A stretch of DNA of 64,000 bases, from contig RPFO01000359.1 in assembly GCA_009746045.1 (NCBI GenBank), forward strand, positions 1,034,649 through 1,098,648, written 5' to 3'. The stretch is from Mesostigma viride (taxonomy: Eukaryota; Streptophyta; Mesostigmatophyceae; Mesostigmatales; Mesostigmataceae). Under the pieces are notes generated by a model, which was given only the letters and a program-made list of their open reading frames with translations, ran no database searches and was not told the origin of the DNA. This document shows positions 1 through 8,687 of this stretch, piece by piece. The position numbers and the translations under genes are program-made. The stretch's first letter is position 1; every line of letters starts with the position of its first letter.

Positions 1-351
1 GTCACTAACGGTTCGTAAGGGGCTCCTTCAGCATATTCACCCCCATCCACTACAGATCCTGCCATTGCCGCTACGGAACCACCGTTCCGGCGGACAAAGG
101 ACCTGCAAGCATCATCGATCCCATCTAGGGCCGCCTGCTGCAGAGGCCCGGGCACACGGGCTGAATCTACAGCAGGCGGGTCTCGCCCCCCCCCCCCATC
201 CAGTTTAACGCCCTAACCGTCTGACAGGCTAGTGTGCGAGCATTAAAAGCCCGACTCATCCTATCGCGCCTACGGCCTGAGCGTACCTGCTGCCACCAGT
301 CACGAGGTGGCAGGGGTGCTGGAAGAGGTAGTGGAAGAAGGCACCGCTCCC
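1..351 (-). other. Possible start of a further minus-strand ORF after the 352-1355 frame
   Basis: On the minus strand one frame stays open from about position 205 to the window edge, beginning next to a run of 12 C (plus strand, about 186-197). The run makes the frame upstream of it uncertain. The stretch could be a second ORF of the same unit as the interrupted frame at 352-1355/9385-9493, but no motif is recognisable and the window ends before any domain appears. Confidence 0.2.
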
Positions 352-1355
352 TCACTTGTTGTTGTTGGACGGGCCGCCCTGCCCCTTCTTGCCGGGACCC
401 TGCTCCAGCTTGTGCTGCAGCTTCCCCATGCTCATCGCCGCCCGCACCGCCGGAGACGCCAGCATTGCTCCACCCTCCTGGAATGGCAGCATTGCCGACG
501 GCGTCCCCTTCCACCCCGTCGACCCCACATCCACCAGCTGGCATGCCGTGATCAGCTTTGCCAGGTACTCGGCTGCTGCCGGCTCCAGAATTACTTCGGA
601 GCGTGGCGTGGCCCAGTAGCCAAATTCTGTCACCATCGTGTCCAGAATTCCTGCCATCTGCAGGAGCAGCATCCGCCTCTCCCCGCTGGCTGAGCTGCCG
701 TGCATCGTCAGCATTAACGATGCACGGATGGACTTCCCCCCCACGCTCTCCGCGTAGTCCAGCATTCCCGGCAGCACCGCCTCCAGCATGTTGCTCACCA
801 GCACCGGCACTGCATGCCCACTCAGCGCCACCCCCTTCGTGCGCGCCAGCCTGCCAGCAGTCGTCGCTGCGGCTGGGCTTGCAGCTGCTGGAGTCTTTGC
901 CTGGTCCAGCAGCTTCGACATGGCCGATATCAGGTCGCCAATATCTCCGCCAGTGCGGGCGTTGCCCGGCCGGGATGGAAGCCCTCCAGCTGGCGTTGCA
1001 TAGCCCGTCTCGGTCCCCAGCAGCCGACCTATGTTTCGGTCCAGGTCCGCCACAGCCTGGTCGATCGCCCCAGGAGCGCCATCGTCCTCCCCAGCGCCCG
1101 CTCCACCATGCCCCGCCCCTCCGCTTCCACCTGCCGAAGGGGGAACACCCCCCGTTCCCACCCCACCTGCTGACACTGGTGGATCCGGCTCCGCAATAGC
1201 CTCCCCCAGTTGCGCTGCTAGCACATGCATCGGCCAGGGCCTCCTCCCCATCCCAGTCGCTGACAAACCCCCTTTCCTCCAGTACGTCCATGACGTTCTT
1301 GGCTCGCCCCGGAGTGAGCTTCTGGATCCGCTCTAGCCAGTTCCCCTCCCCTAGG
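352..1355 (-). pseudogene. C-terminal part of an unidentified protein frame, split by Copia-like element 1
   Basis: A minus-strand frame of about 300 codons ends at a TGA at 352-354. The product is rich in Gly, Ala and Pro near its start. It then has a helical-looking region (LISAMSKLLDQAK, later EYLAKLITACQLVD) and a basic Gln/Asn-rich tail (GKKGQGGPSNNNK). There is a one-base frame change around 1225-1260: the upstream part (VMDVLEERGFVSDWDG) is in another frame. Using one copy of the CTAGG target duplication, the frame runs straight on from the fragment at 9385-9493, so the insertion broke a real coding frame. The family is not recognised; a capsid-like ORF of another mobile element is possible. 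Confidence 0.5.
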
Positions 1356-2054
1356 AGTTAAGCTTTCTTAGCACATGCAATGTGAAGGATATGGTTGCAA
1401 TGCAGCAATGTGTGATATGGTTGGAAACGGAGCTTTGTTAAAATCGGATAATGTTTACAGCGCTCACACACGTGAAGCTTGTACACGCGCTTGCCAAGTC
1501 AAGGCACAACACGTGAGGCGGGCTCGCAAGAGACATCCATTTGGCACTGGCCTATTGTTTATATACTTGTGCACTGTGCTTGCTAGTCCTGAGCAGCCTA
1601 GGAGGCCTGCTCAGTAATAACACTCCCGGTACAGTATTCACTACCTGTACAGCGCCCAGCTCCTATACAGTAGGTCTGCCATACAGGCACAGTGACCACA
1701 GAGTACAGTCACCACAGTGATTATTGCATCTGCACCTAGAAGTCCAGGACTAAGCCTGCGGTACCAACAGACCACAGGTTAAGGTTCCTATTTCCTGCGT
1801 ACGACGTATTAATCCAATACCGTCGTAGGTACAGCACCTAATTCCTGTCAGCCCAGGAATTACTGTCGACCCCATATGTCGTCGGCAAATATTCACGTCC
1901 GACTTAGAAGAACAGCCGGCTCGCGCTCGCGCGCGACCGGGAAGTCGGAACGCCATAACTTTCTTGATACTTGTCGGAATGAACTCGTTCCGGTGCCGCT
2001 GGAATCGCAGAGATATGCCGAATCAGGATCACGCCAATGCGCTTGGCGTTAACT
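1356..2054 (-). repeat. 3' LTR of Copia-like element 1
   Basis: Near-identical to 8688-9384. The termini read AGTTAAG at the left and CGTTAACT at the right, an inverted AGTTAA/TTAACT end rather than TG/CA. Flanked on the left by CTAGG. Confidence 0.92.
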
Positions 2055-2075
2055 CCAATCCTTTCTTTTCTTGAG
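2055..2075 (-). promoter_or_regulatory. Polypurine tract of Copia-like element 1
   Basis: On the minus strand the bases immediately before the 3' LTR are purine-rich (AAGAAAAGAAAGGATTGG). The same tract with one or two changes precedes the 3' LTR of element 2 (29299-29319). This is the expected position for the plus-strand primer of reverse transcription. Confidence 0.7.
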
Positions 2076-2802
2076 CTGTAGCAGCTCACACAAGTCTACA
2101 TACAAACACACACAATGGGTACTGGATATCCTCCCCAGACTACAAGTCACAACCCGCTGGGCATGACAGTCAGCTTGGATTCCTTATTATATGTACATAG
2201 CACCCATACTGGCTCAGGAGCACAAACAAATTACAATGAGTCCCTATCCCTTCACGGGAGGCTCGTTGTGTTACCCATGTACAAGAGGTTGGCCAACTGT
2301 GGCAGCCCATAGGTGTTCAGTTAAGAACTTGAGAAGTATGTACAACCTTCAGGACCTTAGGCGAAACCCCACAGATCACCCACAACAGCTCATCAGAAAA
2401 CATTGCTGACCCCCAGACGGGAGTCGGCGCCGGTCTGCTGCCCCTTATCGAACCAGACACAACATCTACGCGAAGCACATGCAAAACACAAGCTCCTCTA
2501 CTCGTTCCAACCGTGGAAAATCAGGGGACCTGTCGCCACCTCACCAGCATGGTGGATGGGTCAGCCAGTCCGTGAAACTCCGCCTTAAGACGGCACCAGG
2601 GAATCGAACCCCGCCCACAAACCACAGATCTGGGGAAACCTCAGACTGAGATGAAAACCCCAGATAGACATCTCTCCATCAGAGACAATGTCAGACATTC
2701 CCACACCAGAGACATGTCTCACCCCTCAAGGTGTGCTCAGGATTATGTACAATCAAGCTCCCAGCCTGATATCCAGAGACTTAAGCACCCAGCTCTCAGC
2801 TT
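2076..2802 (-). other. 3' untranslated region of Copia-like element 1
   Basis: About 0.73 kb between the RNase H stop and the polypurine tract. No ORF was recognised. It contains the tRNA T-arm-like block at 2595-2616, shared with element 2. Confidence 0.6.
2595..2616 (-). promoter_or_regulatory. tRNA T-arm / box-B-like block in the 3' region of element 1
   Basis: On the minus strand this reads as a T-arm: a CGGGG stem, the loop TTCGATT and a CCCTG stem (GGGGTTCGATTCCC core). The same 22 bases occur in the 3' region of element 2 (29949-29970), while most of the surrounding sequence differs. The core matches the RNA polymerase III box B consensus. Function is unknown. Confidence 0.5.
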
Positions 2803-4413
2803 TTAGACAGATAGACCGACTTGACAGTCAGCATTCATGAGCTTCCTCAGTACATTGTACTGGGCTGGGGCCTTGTGTGGCAGCTTTGTCAATGCATCAG
2901 CAGGGTTCTCCTCGCCAGGGATATGCTTCAAGTCAACCAAACTGGCCAACTCCTTCAGCAACAAATAATCCAGGTCCCGGCTCCTGGCCAGCTGCTTGTG
3001 AACAAACTGGACCATACCCATGCTGTCTGTTAGCAACAACGTCTCCATCTGCAAGGTCCAAGGGGTAACTGAAGCCAGCTCCAGCATTAACTCCTTTATG
3101 TACAGGCTGGACTGGATCCCCTCGCATATGGCCCTGCATTCTGCCACATCTGAACTGATACAGACCCTCTTCTGCAGTCTGCTGTACCAGCTGAACAAAC
3201 TTGCCCTGCTCTGATAAAAAGCAAACAGAGCAGCAGATCTCCCCCTGACCTTGGTAACCTGGCGAGCATCCATGGAACTGTCAACAAAGATCTCCAAGGT
3301 GATAGGCTGGGCAAAGTCAATCCCAGACAAAATCAGATCAGGGGTACTCTCCACCAACCGGGCTATGACTCGAGGCTTCTCATCCTCAAGCACCTCATCA
3401 GGCATTCTGCTATGGACCATCAAAGACGGACCACAGATGCTGGCAAACCAGGCCCACATGCCTCTCAACTCAGGTCCTGCAGCCTGGGTGATCTTCTCTG
3501 GCAAGGCCTTCACAATGGTCTGTTTATAATCTCCTCCAGCCTGAAGCCTGATACTCCACTCCCCGTCCCTCCTGAACAGGGTAGCCTGCATTCCACAGAA
3601 CACTACAGGCTTGTTGGGCTCCTGCCACAGCTCCTTGCCCAGTGAAAACTTGCCACTGATGACAGGAATAAACTTCTTCAGCCAGGTCGTGGGGGCTAGC
3701 AAATGCAGATCATCTCCATGCAAACTAGCATACACTGGCAGACCCTCCCATTGGGCCAGCAGCAAACAGGGATCAACTGAAGACACTCTCAAGCCACACT
3801 CACTGATCAGAGCTTCCTGCAGCGTGAGTCTCCAGATGATTGGGCTCGACCTGAGTCCTTCCAGGCCCTTCAGAATAACCAGGAATTGTTGATGCAGCTC
3901 CAGCTTCCAGATGGCAGGCACCTCAACACAGTAAGGCTCATCCTGCTTCCACACCCTCCTGGCCACTTCTGGATCAGATTTTAAAAATGCCCTCTTGAAG
4001 TCCAGCAGCACTGATGACATAGCTGCTCCCCTGTTCAGCAACCCCACGTAGAGACATAGCAAAATTCTCCATGTGTCGTGTAGCATCCCTGGCGTGTATA
4101 GCTCCTCTCCTGGCAGACTCCCCGTGCCGTGATACTCATTCAGGACAGGCCTGACATGGGGCACTGATACCTCATCCACAACCTTCCTCTTCAGCACAAA
4201 TCTCAAAGCAAGCTTCCTTGATGCTGGGGGACGTCTGTCTGTTGGTGCAGCACACTCAAACTGCAACCACTCCTCCAATGCCTTGGAGAAGGCGAGCTTC
4301 CAAGCCTCAAACAAAGTAGGCGAGCTCATCTCTTGGACCAGCTGGTCATATGTCAAAGGAGAGTGTGCAGCAAGGCTCCTGTGAGTTATGCCAATACTGC
4401 TGGGGTGCAACAC
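2803..4413 (-). CDS. Reverse transcriptase - RNase H of Copia-like element 1
   Basis: 536 codons. The RT part carries HVRPVLNEYHGTG, LLDFKRAFLKSDP (motif A with the first catalytic Asp), LKGLEGLRSSPIIW (counterpart of the Copia KSLYGLKQAPRAW block), SVDPCLLL and, near residue 232, LHGDDLHLLAP where Copia has YVDD. The RNase H part follows: FVDSSMD near residue 380, SSDVAECRAI, LLTDSMGM and ENPADALTKL, matching the Copia RNase H Asp, Glu, Asp and ADxLTK pattern. The enzyme would copy element RNA into cDNA in cytoplasmic particles. The frame is offset from the upstream INT-PR frame (4386-6395) and overlaps it by 28 bases. In element 2 the same junction is uninterrupted, so this offset is probably an indel in this copy. 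Confidence 0.88.
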   Translation of the reverse strand: MLHPSSIGITHRSLAAHSPLTYDQLVQEMSSPTLFEAWKLAFSKALEEWLQFECAAPTDRRPPASRKLALRFVLKRKVVDEVSVPHVRPVLNEYHGTGSLPGEELYTPGMLHDTWRILLCLYVGLLNRGAAMSSVLLDFKRAFLKSDPEVARRVWKQDEPYCVEVPAIWKLELHQQFLVILKGLEGLRSSPIIWRLTLQEALISECGLRVSSVDPCLLLAQWEGLPVYASLHGDDLHLLAPTTWLKKFIPVISGKFSLGKELWQEPNKPVVFCGMQATLFRRDGEWSIRLQAGGDYKQTIVKALPEKITQAAGPELRGMWAWFASICGPSLMVHSRMPDEVLEDEKPRVIARLVESTPDLILSGIDFAQPITLEIFVDSSMDARQVTKVRGRSAALFAFYQSRASLFSWYSRLQKRVCISSDVAECRAICEGIQSSLYIKELMLELASVTPWTLQMETLLLTDSMGMVQFVHKQLARSRDLDYLLLKELASLVDLKHIPGEENPADALTKLPHKAPAQYNVLRKLMNADCQVGLSV

Positions 4414-6395
4414 AGCTGGAATACCAAACTGGCCGCTGGGGGCACCTCCCCTTCATCCCATTTTACACCCTTGACCGGCTTGGCCCTGCACCTGACTGGA
4501 AATGTTGTCCTGAAATTTTCTAGGGGAATCATCCCCCAGCCATCTCTTCTCAGAGCTGTAGCTCTGATAGAAATCCCAGGATTGCCCAGAAAATTCTGAC
4601 CCAAAATCACAGGGCCATCATAGTCCTCTAGGACAAGGAAGGTCACATCCACACCCATGACAGGGGCAGTAACCTCTCCCAACACCCTTAGATGCGTCCT
4701 ACCACTGAAATCAGACACCCAGGGGCAACTTGGTTCTCCGACCAGCAGTTCTCCTGTATGCTGAGGTCCCATGACAGAAACCTGTGCATTGGTATCTATC
4801 TCCATGGCAGCTACCTCAGGTTCATCCAACTGGACAAGCTTGGACACCTTAGGCTCCTTCTTGGCTCTTTGCAAAGCCTGTACAATATCTGATAGACGCA
4901 CACCCCTAGGCCTGGTGTCGGGCCGTTCCGGAGGTGCAGCCTGTCCGCCTGCTTGCCCAACCACCGTATGTGAAGGTACCCCAGGGGCCGGGCCAGGGTC
5001 ACCCTGAGGGCTCGATACAGCTGTAGCACCCTGATCAGGAAGCTCCACGTCACCCCCGCCTTGTACACCAGCGGGCACCTGGAAGAGGTCTCCTTGATTA
5101 CCTCCCCGGGGACGGATCTTTGACCAGGACAGACGGTGCACTGCTTGGGAGCCATCAATGGCCACCCAGCACTTATGGCCAGCGGCTTCTACTCGGGTCA
5201 CCACCCCATCATGCCAGCTGCCACGTTTCCCTGGAAAGCTTGGTTCCTTCCACACAACAACCTGTTGTCCAACGTTAGGTTCTAGGACACTCCAGCCCTT
5301 GTCTTTCTGCCTCAGCTTGAGGAACTTGGCCTCTAGCTTCTCCTTCCATGCCTGCTCAGCATCAGCTGGCAGCATCCTGGTATGCAGCATAAGAGGATTG
5401 ATGGCAATGTCACCAAAGAACATGGGAGTCCTCAGGTTCAGCCTGTCCTCCACAGAACGTAGCCATGCAGATGTCACAATGGCAGATGACGTCCTTGGAA
5501 TCCTCTCCACCAGCAGCACAGTCTTGATCTCTTGGATGGCTCTCTCCACCACCCCTTGCTGGCCGTGGCTCTCCCTGGGTGTAATCAGCAACTCTGGAAA
5601 CTCTGGCAGGTTCTCACAGCACTCAAACTGAATGTCACACTGCAACAACTCCAACCCAGGGTACCTGCTCCTTGTCAACTTCAGAGCAGCAATCAATGTA
5701 GGCTTCTCCATGTCAGGCAGGATCTCTAGGGTCTTGTACTTGGTATATCTGTCCACTGCCACCAGCAGCTTCAAACCCCTGATTCTCTGAATATCTACCT
5801 GCACATGGCCTGGCTGCAAAATAGGAGTCCTGGCATGAGACTGCTTGGGCTTTCTAGCAACTAGCCTGCACTTGCAAGCTTGAGCAACCTGTTGGCAGAT
5901 GGAGTACAACTCACTTCCTCCCAGCCGTCTAGCAACTTGCAAAGACTGAGCTGCATGGCCAAACATGGTATGCAACCTTGAGGCAATGTCATACAAGAGA
6001 GAAAACCTTTTATTGTCATTATTAGCACTCAAGGTATGTACAGATCCCTTATGTACAGGAGGCACCAGGGTCGTGCCTGTCAGACTGTCTCCAGCCCTAT
6101 CCTCATCCTGACCATCCTGTGCCAGTCCTGCACGGTCAGAATGCTTCTGAGATCCACCTGGGTCCACATCACCAGGTCCTACCTCAGGCTCAGCACCGCC
6201 ATGGCGGGCACGTTGGCGAGTAACCACTGCAGCTACAGCTGGCATACTCTCTGTGGTAACCAAGCTTGCCCCATCGTGTCCAATAGGCTCTTTCACTAGA
6301 GCATGGGGCTGCCCCTCACTGCTGTCACTAGCAGCTTCATTACACACCCCTGGGGGCACCCTCCAGGGTTCAGGGATGTGTGCAGGCTCAATCAA
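4386..6395 (-). CDS. Integrase followed by retropepsin-like protease of Copia-like element 1
   Basis: 669 codons. Near residue 145 a GAG-pre-integrase-like zinc region reads LHTMFGHAA, then C and CKC. The integrase core has Asp in HVQVDIQRIRG (near 200), Asp in LLQCDIQFE (52 residues on) and Glu in HGQQGVVERAIQEIK (29 residues further), a shorter second spacing than the usual 35 and lacking the SDNG motif. Near residue 534 a second domain begins with MEIDTNAQVSVMG, continues with HLRVLGEV and ends with GPVILGQNFL, the layout of a Ty3/pepsin-type retroviral protease with DTN at the active site. No other protease motif was found between gag and integrase. The listed start is a TTG; the true start is unclear because the gag-pol junction is damaged here. 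Confidence 0.85.
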   Translation of the reverse strand: MIEPAHIPEPWRVPPGVCNEAASDSSEGQPHALVKEPIGHDGASLVTTESMPAVAAVVTRQRARHGGAEPEVGPGDVDPGGSQKHSDRAGLAQDGQDEDRAGDSLTGTTLVPPVHKGSVHTLSANNDNKRFSLLYDIASRLHTMFGHAAQSLQVARRLGGSELYSICQQVAQACKCRLVARKPKQSHARTPILQPGHVQVDIQRIRGLKLLVAVDRYTKYKTLEILPDMEKPTLIAALKLTRSRYPGLELLQCDIQFECCENLPEFPELLITPRESHGQQGVVERAIQEIKTVLLVERIPRTSSAIVTSAWLRSVEDRLNLRTPMFFGDIAINPLMLHTRMLPADAEQAWKEKLEAKFLKLRQKDKGWSVLEPNVGQQVVVWKEPSFPGKRGSWHDGVVTRVEAAGHKCWVAIDGSQAVHRLSWSKIRPRGGNQGDLFQVPAGVQGGGDVELPDQGATAVSSPQGDPGPAPGVPSHTVVGQAGGQAAPPERPDTRPRGVRLSDIVQALQRAKKEPKVSKLVQLDEPEVAAMEIDTNAQVSVMGPQHTGELLVGEPSCPWVSDFSGRTHLRVLGEVTAPVMGVDVTFLVLEDYDGPVILGQNFLGNPGISIRATALRRDGWGMIPLENFRTTFPVRCRAKPVKGVKWDEGEVPPAASLVFQLCCTPAVLA

Positions 6396-6838
6396 TGATC
6401 AGCAGCCTTGCCCTTGCCCTTGTCCTGGGATGGACCAGCCTTGTCCTTGCTGCCACCCTGAGCTGGCTTGCTCTGACCTTCCTGCCTCAGGTACGAGGGA
6501 CACTCATTCCTGAAGTGACCCTTCCCCTGGCAGAAATAACATTCCACCTGACTGATGTCCCGTGAGGTCCCACTGCTGGGCCCAGCCTTGGGAGGACCAC
6601 CCACCCTCTTGAAGTCAAACTGGGACTGTGGATGTCCCGACTTCGGCGGGGTCCCCCGTCCAGCCCTTCTGTCACGCCCCCTCCTGGACCTTCCTCGACC
6701 CCTTGAAGAGGTCTCAGGCCCTCTCGAGGACGCTGGGCCCCCGTGGCCCGATCCCCTCATGGACTTAACCGTGGGTTCAGTGGCCTCCTCATCATTCTGA
6801 CGAGGGCGCTTACCCCCACGTACTTGCCGCTGAAACAC
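6392..6838 (-). CDS. Gag C-terminal part with CCHC zinc knuckle, element 1
   Basis: 148 codons. A basic Arg/Gly-rich stretch (SSRGRGRSRRGRDRRAGRG) is followed by CYFCQGKGHFRNEC, a canonical CX2CX4HX4C nucleocapsid knuckle, and a Lys-rich tail ending in a TGA. It overlaps the N-terminal gag frame (6757-7653) in a different frame, so gag of this copy carries a one-base break around 6800-6830. It binds element RNA in the family. Confidence 0.85.
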   Translation of the reverse strand: MFQRQVRGGKRPRQNDEEATEPTVKSMRGSGHGGPASSRGPETSSRGRGRSRRGRDRRAGRGTPPKSGHPQSQFDFKRVGGPPKAGPSSGTSRDISQVECYFCQGKGHFRNECPSYLRQEGQSKPAQGGSKDKAGPSQDKGKGKAADH

Positions 6839-7653
6839 TCATACAACTGGTCCGTCATGGCTGCCCAGCCATGGACCTGTCGCATGTGGATGGTCACATT
6901 ATCCATGGTGACCGGATCCAGCTGCAGCGACTTGAGAAAGTCGCCCATGGCCATCCGATCTGCGACGAAGAAGCCCTTGGCCATGGCGTCCTCCCTCAGC
7001 TTGACGAAGTCTTCAAAGGCGTGGACCACTAGCTGCCCCTTGATGGGCTTGTAGTCCAGGTATTCTTGCTTCAGGTGGGACCCATCTATGGTCCTCTTGT
7101 CACTCAGGAACGACCTGAGTCGCGTCATAAACGCCGTCCAGGTGTCCCCCGCCGCGTGTCGCTCCCGAACAAACTTGAACAGCCGCCTCGCCGACTGCCG
7201 TATGTAGGCACTAGACGCCAGGATGCGAAGCTTGTCACCGTTGTATATCTCCGTGTACAAGTTCATGTCCTCTAACATCCTCTCAGCATCCCGGGGCTGC
7301 CAATTGTCCTTGATGGACTGAAACTGGCCTAGCACCGCGTACCCCTCAGCAACGGTTGGTCGCTTAGGCGCCGCTTGATCTGCGGCTGGCGCGTGCTGCC
7401 CGCCCTGCGATCCTTGGCTCTGATTATCTGGCACCTCAGCCTGGTCTCCCAGCGCCTGGCCGTCCCCGCGTCCATCGCGTCCACCGCGTCCATCGCGTCC
7501 ATCTCGTCCATCCAGCCCAGCGCCGCGCCGCCGAAGCCCATAAAGCCCGCTTGTTGGTTGATAGCTCCATCCTCCATGATGGCCTCTGTTCAGATCTGCT
7601 ACAGCCAGCCAAGTGGCCAAGCAGCAATTAAAGCAATATAAGCTACTGAACAA
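6757..7653 (-). CDS. Gag N-terminal (capsid-like) part, element 1
   Basis: 298 codons. A low-complexity start with Asp/Gly/Arg repeats (plus strand 7480-7515 repeats a GCGTCCATC-like unit) precedes a helical region of Copia gag type: FQSIKDNWQPRDAERMLEDM, SARRLFKFVRERHAAGDTW, FVKLREDAMAKGFFVADRMA and MRQVHGWAAMTDQLYECFSG. The same kind of sequence is found in element 2 gag (34598-33876). The true start is uncertain: another frame starts at 7577 with MEDGAINQQAGF, which looks like the N-terminus of element 2 gag, so an indel may lie in the repeat. The frame ends shortly after the shift into the CCHC part. Confidence 0.7.
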   Translation of the reverse strand: MFSSLYCFNCCLATWLAVADLNRGHHGGWSYQPTSGLYGLRRRGAGLDGRDGRDGRGGRDGRGDGQALGDQAEVPDNQSQGSQGGQHAPAADQAAPKRPTVAEGYAVLGQFQSIKDNWQPRDAERMLEDMNLYTEIYNGDKLRILASSAYIRQSARRLFKFVRERHAAGDTWTAFMTRLRSFLSDKRTIDGSHLKQEYLDYKPIKGQLVVHAFEDFVKLREDAMAKGFFVADRMAMGDFLKSLQLDPVTMDNVTIHMRQVHGWAAMTDQLYECFSGKYVGVSALVRMMRRPLNPRLSP

Positions 7654-7679
7654 GAAAGGAAAGTGCCAAGTGTTACCAC

Positions 7680-8596
7680 TCAGGCAAGACCACCACGGCT
7701 GGCCCCAGGCGCGTCCTGGTTCTCCTTGTCGCTGTCGTCGTCGCTGTCGCTCACCACAATCAGCTCTGGTACCCTGCTACCTGCTGCGCCGTCGTCGACC
7801 CGCTGTCGGCCCGCGATGACTGAATCGTCACCGTTGGTAAAGTAGACAGGTGACAACCCGTCGTTGGCACCTCGCGGATTGTACGTTGGCACCTCGTGGT
7901 CGCCAAGTGCCTCGTCGCCTAGCCCAGCGACACCCCCTGCTCCTACCTCAAGGTCACTCTCGTACCAAGAGGTGCAAACTCCTCCCAACGCGTCACACGA
8001 ACGCGAAGGGGCGGGGCAGCTCCTGAAAAGGAACTCTTACTCGCTCTGGAAACCTGCCGACTCTTGTCGCGCGTGTCCTCCGGCGATGGCTTCCGCTGTC
8101 GCCCCGACCTCTGCAAGCCGCCTGTGATGCTCCGCTCCGCGTCGTTCACGCCTAACTGGCCCGCTGCAACACCCTCGTCGCCGATGCCGCCTGCGAAAGC
8201 ACGTGGTACTCCCGCGCCCGCTACTGTCGGCACAAACTCGTGTCGCCCTGCGCCAGCTGCCTCCGCAACCTCGCCTCGCCTTGCTGCCAACTCCGTCCGC
8301 ACTCGCTCTGCTACTGCAGTAATCACCGTCTGGATGCCGACCAACCCGTGAAGCTCCTGCTCAAGGTCGTCGATGCTCCGGTGCTCCGGAATGACGATGG
8401 TTTGTACGTGTCGCAGAATTCGCTCCCAATCTTCGACCTGGTCGTCGACGAATTGCACGAAGCTGCGATTTACAGGCGGACGATCTGCAAGCAACAAAGA
8501 TAGATCCCGAACGACACGGCGTAATTCAGGAGAAATCGAACCCCCAGCAGACTGCCGAAACCGGAAATCCTGCTGCCGTTGTTCCTCCTGCACCAT
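7680..8596 (-). pseudogene. ORF0 of Copia-like element 1 (extra ORF before gag), frameshifted
   Basis: The first ORF inside the 5' LTR. Codons from 8596 to about 7955 encode a helical region (ELRRVVRDLSLLL, DDLEQELHGLVGIQTVITAV) and a basic Ser/Arg-rich stretch. After a one-base frame change near 7955-7985 the product continues with an acidic tail (VSDSDDDSDKENQD) to 7680. Element 2 has an ORF in the same place (35889-35104). No family recognised. A regulatory or RNA-binding role upstream of gag is only a guess. Confidence 0.55.
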
Positions 8597-8687
8597 TCAC
8601 CACCGGACGAGCTCCTCGTCGTCAACGCTGCACACCGCAACCGGCAACGACCCTCCTGGCCGTTCCGCTGAGACTGGTTGTAATTTG

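Noticed and set aside
167-1291. 374-codon minus-strand ORF overlapping the interrupted protein
   Set aside because: Mostly a Gly/Trp/Arg-rich shadow of the 352-1266 frame. Only its first 25 or so codons belong to the real product before a one-base shift.
4386-4413. Programmed frameshift between PR and RT in element 1
   Set aside because: The same junction is in frame in element 2, whose own break lies elsewhere (about 30985). Different break points point to indels.
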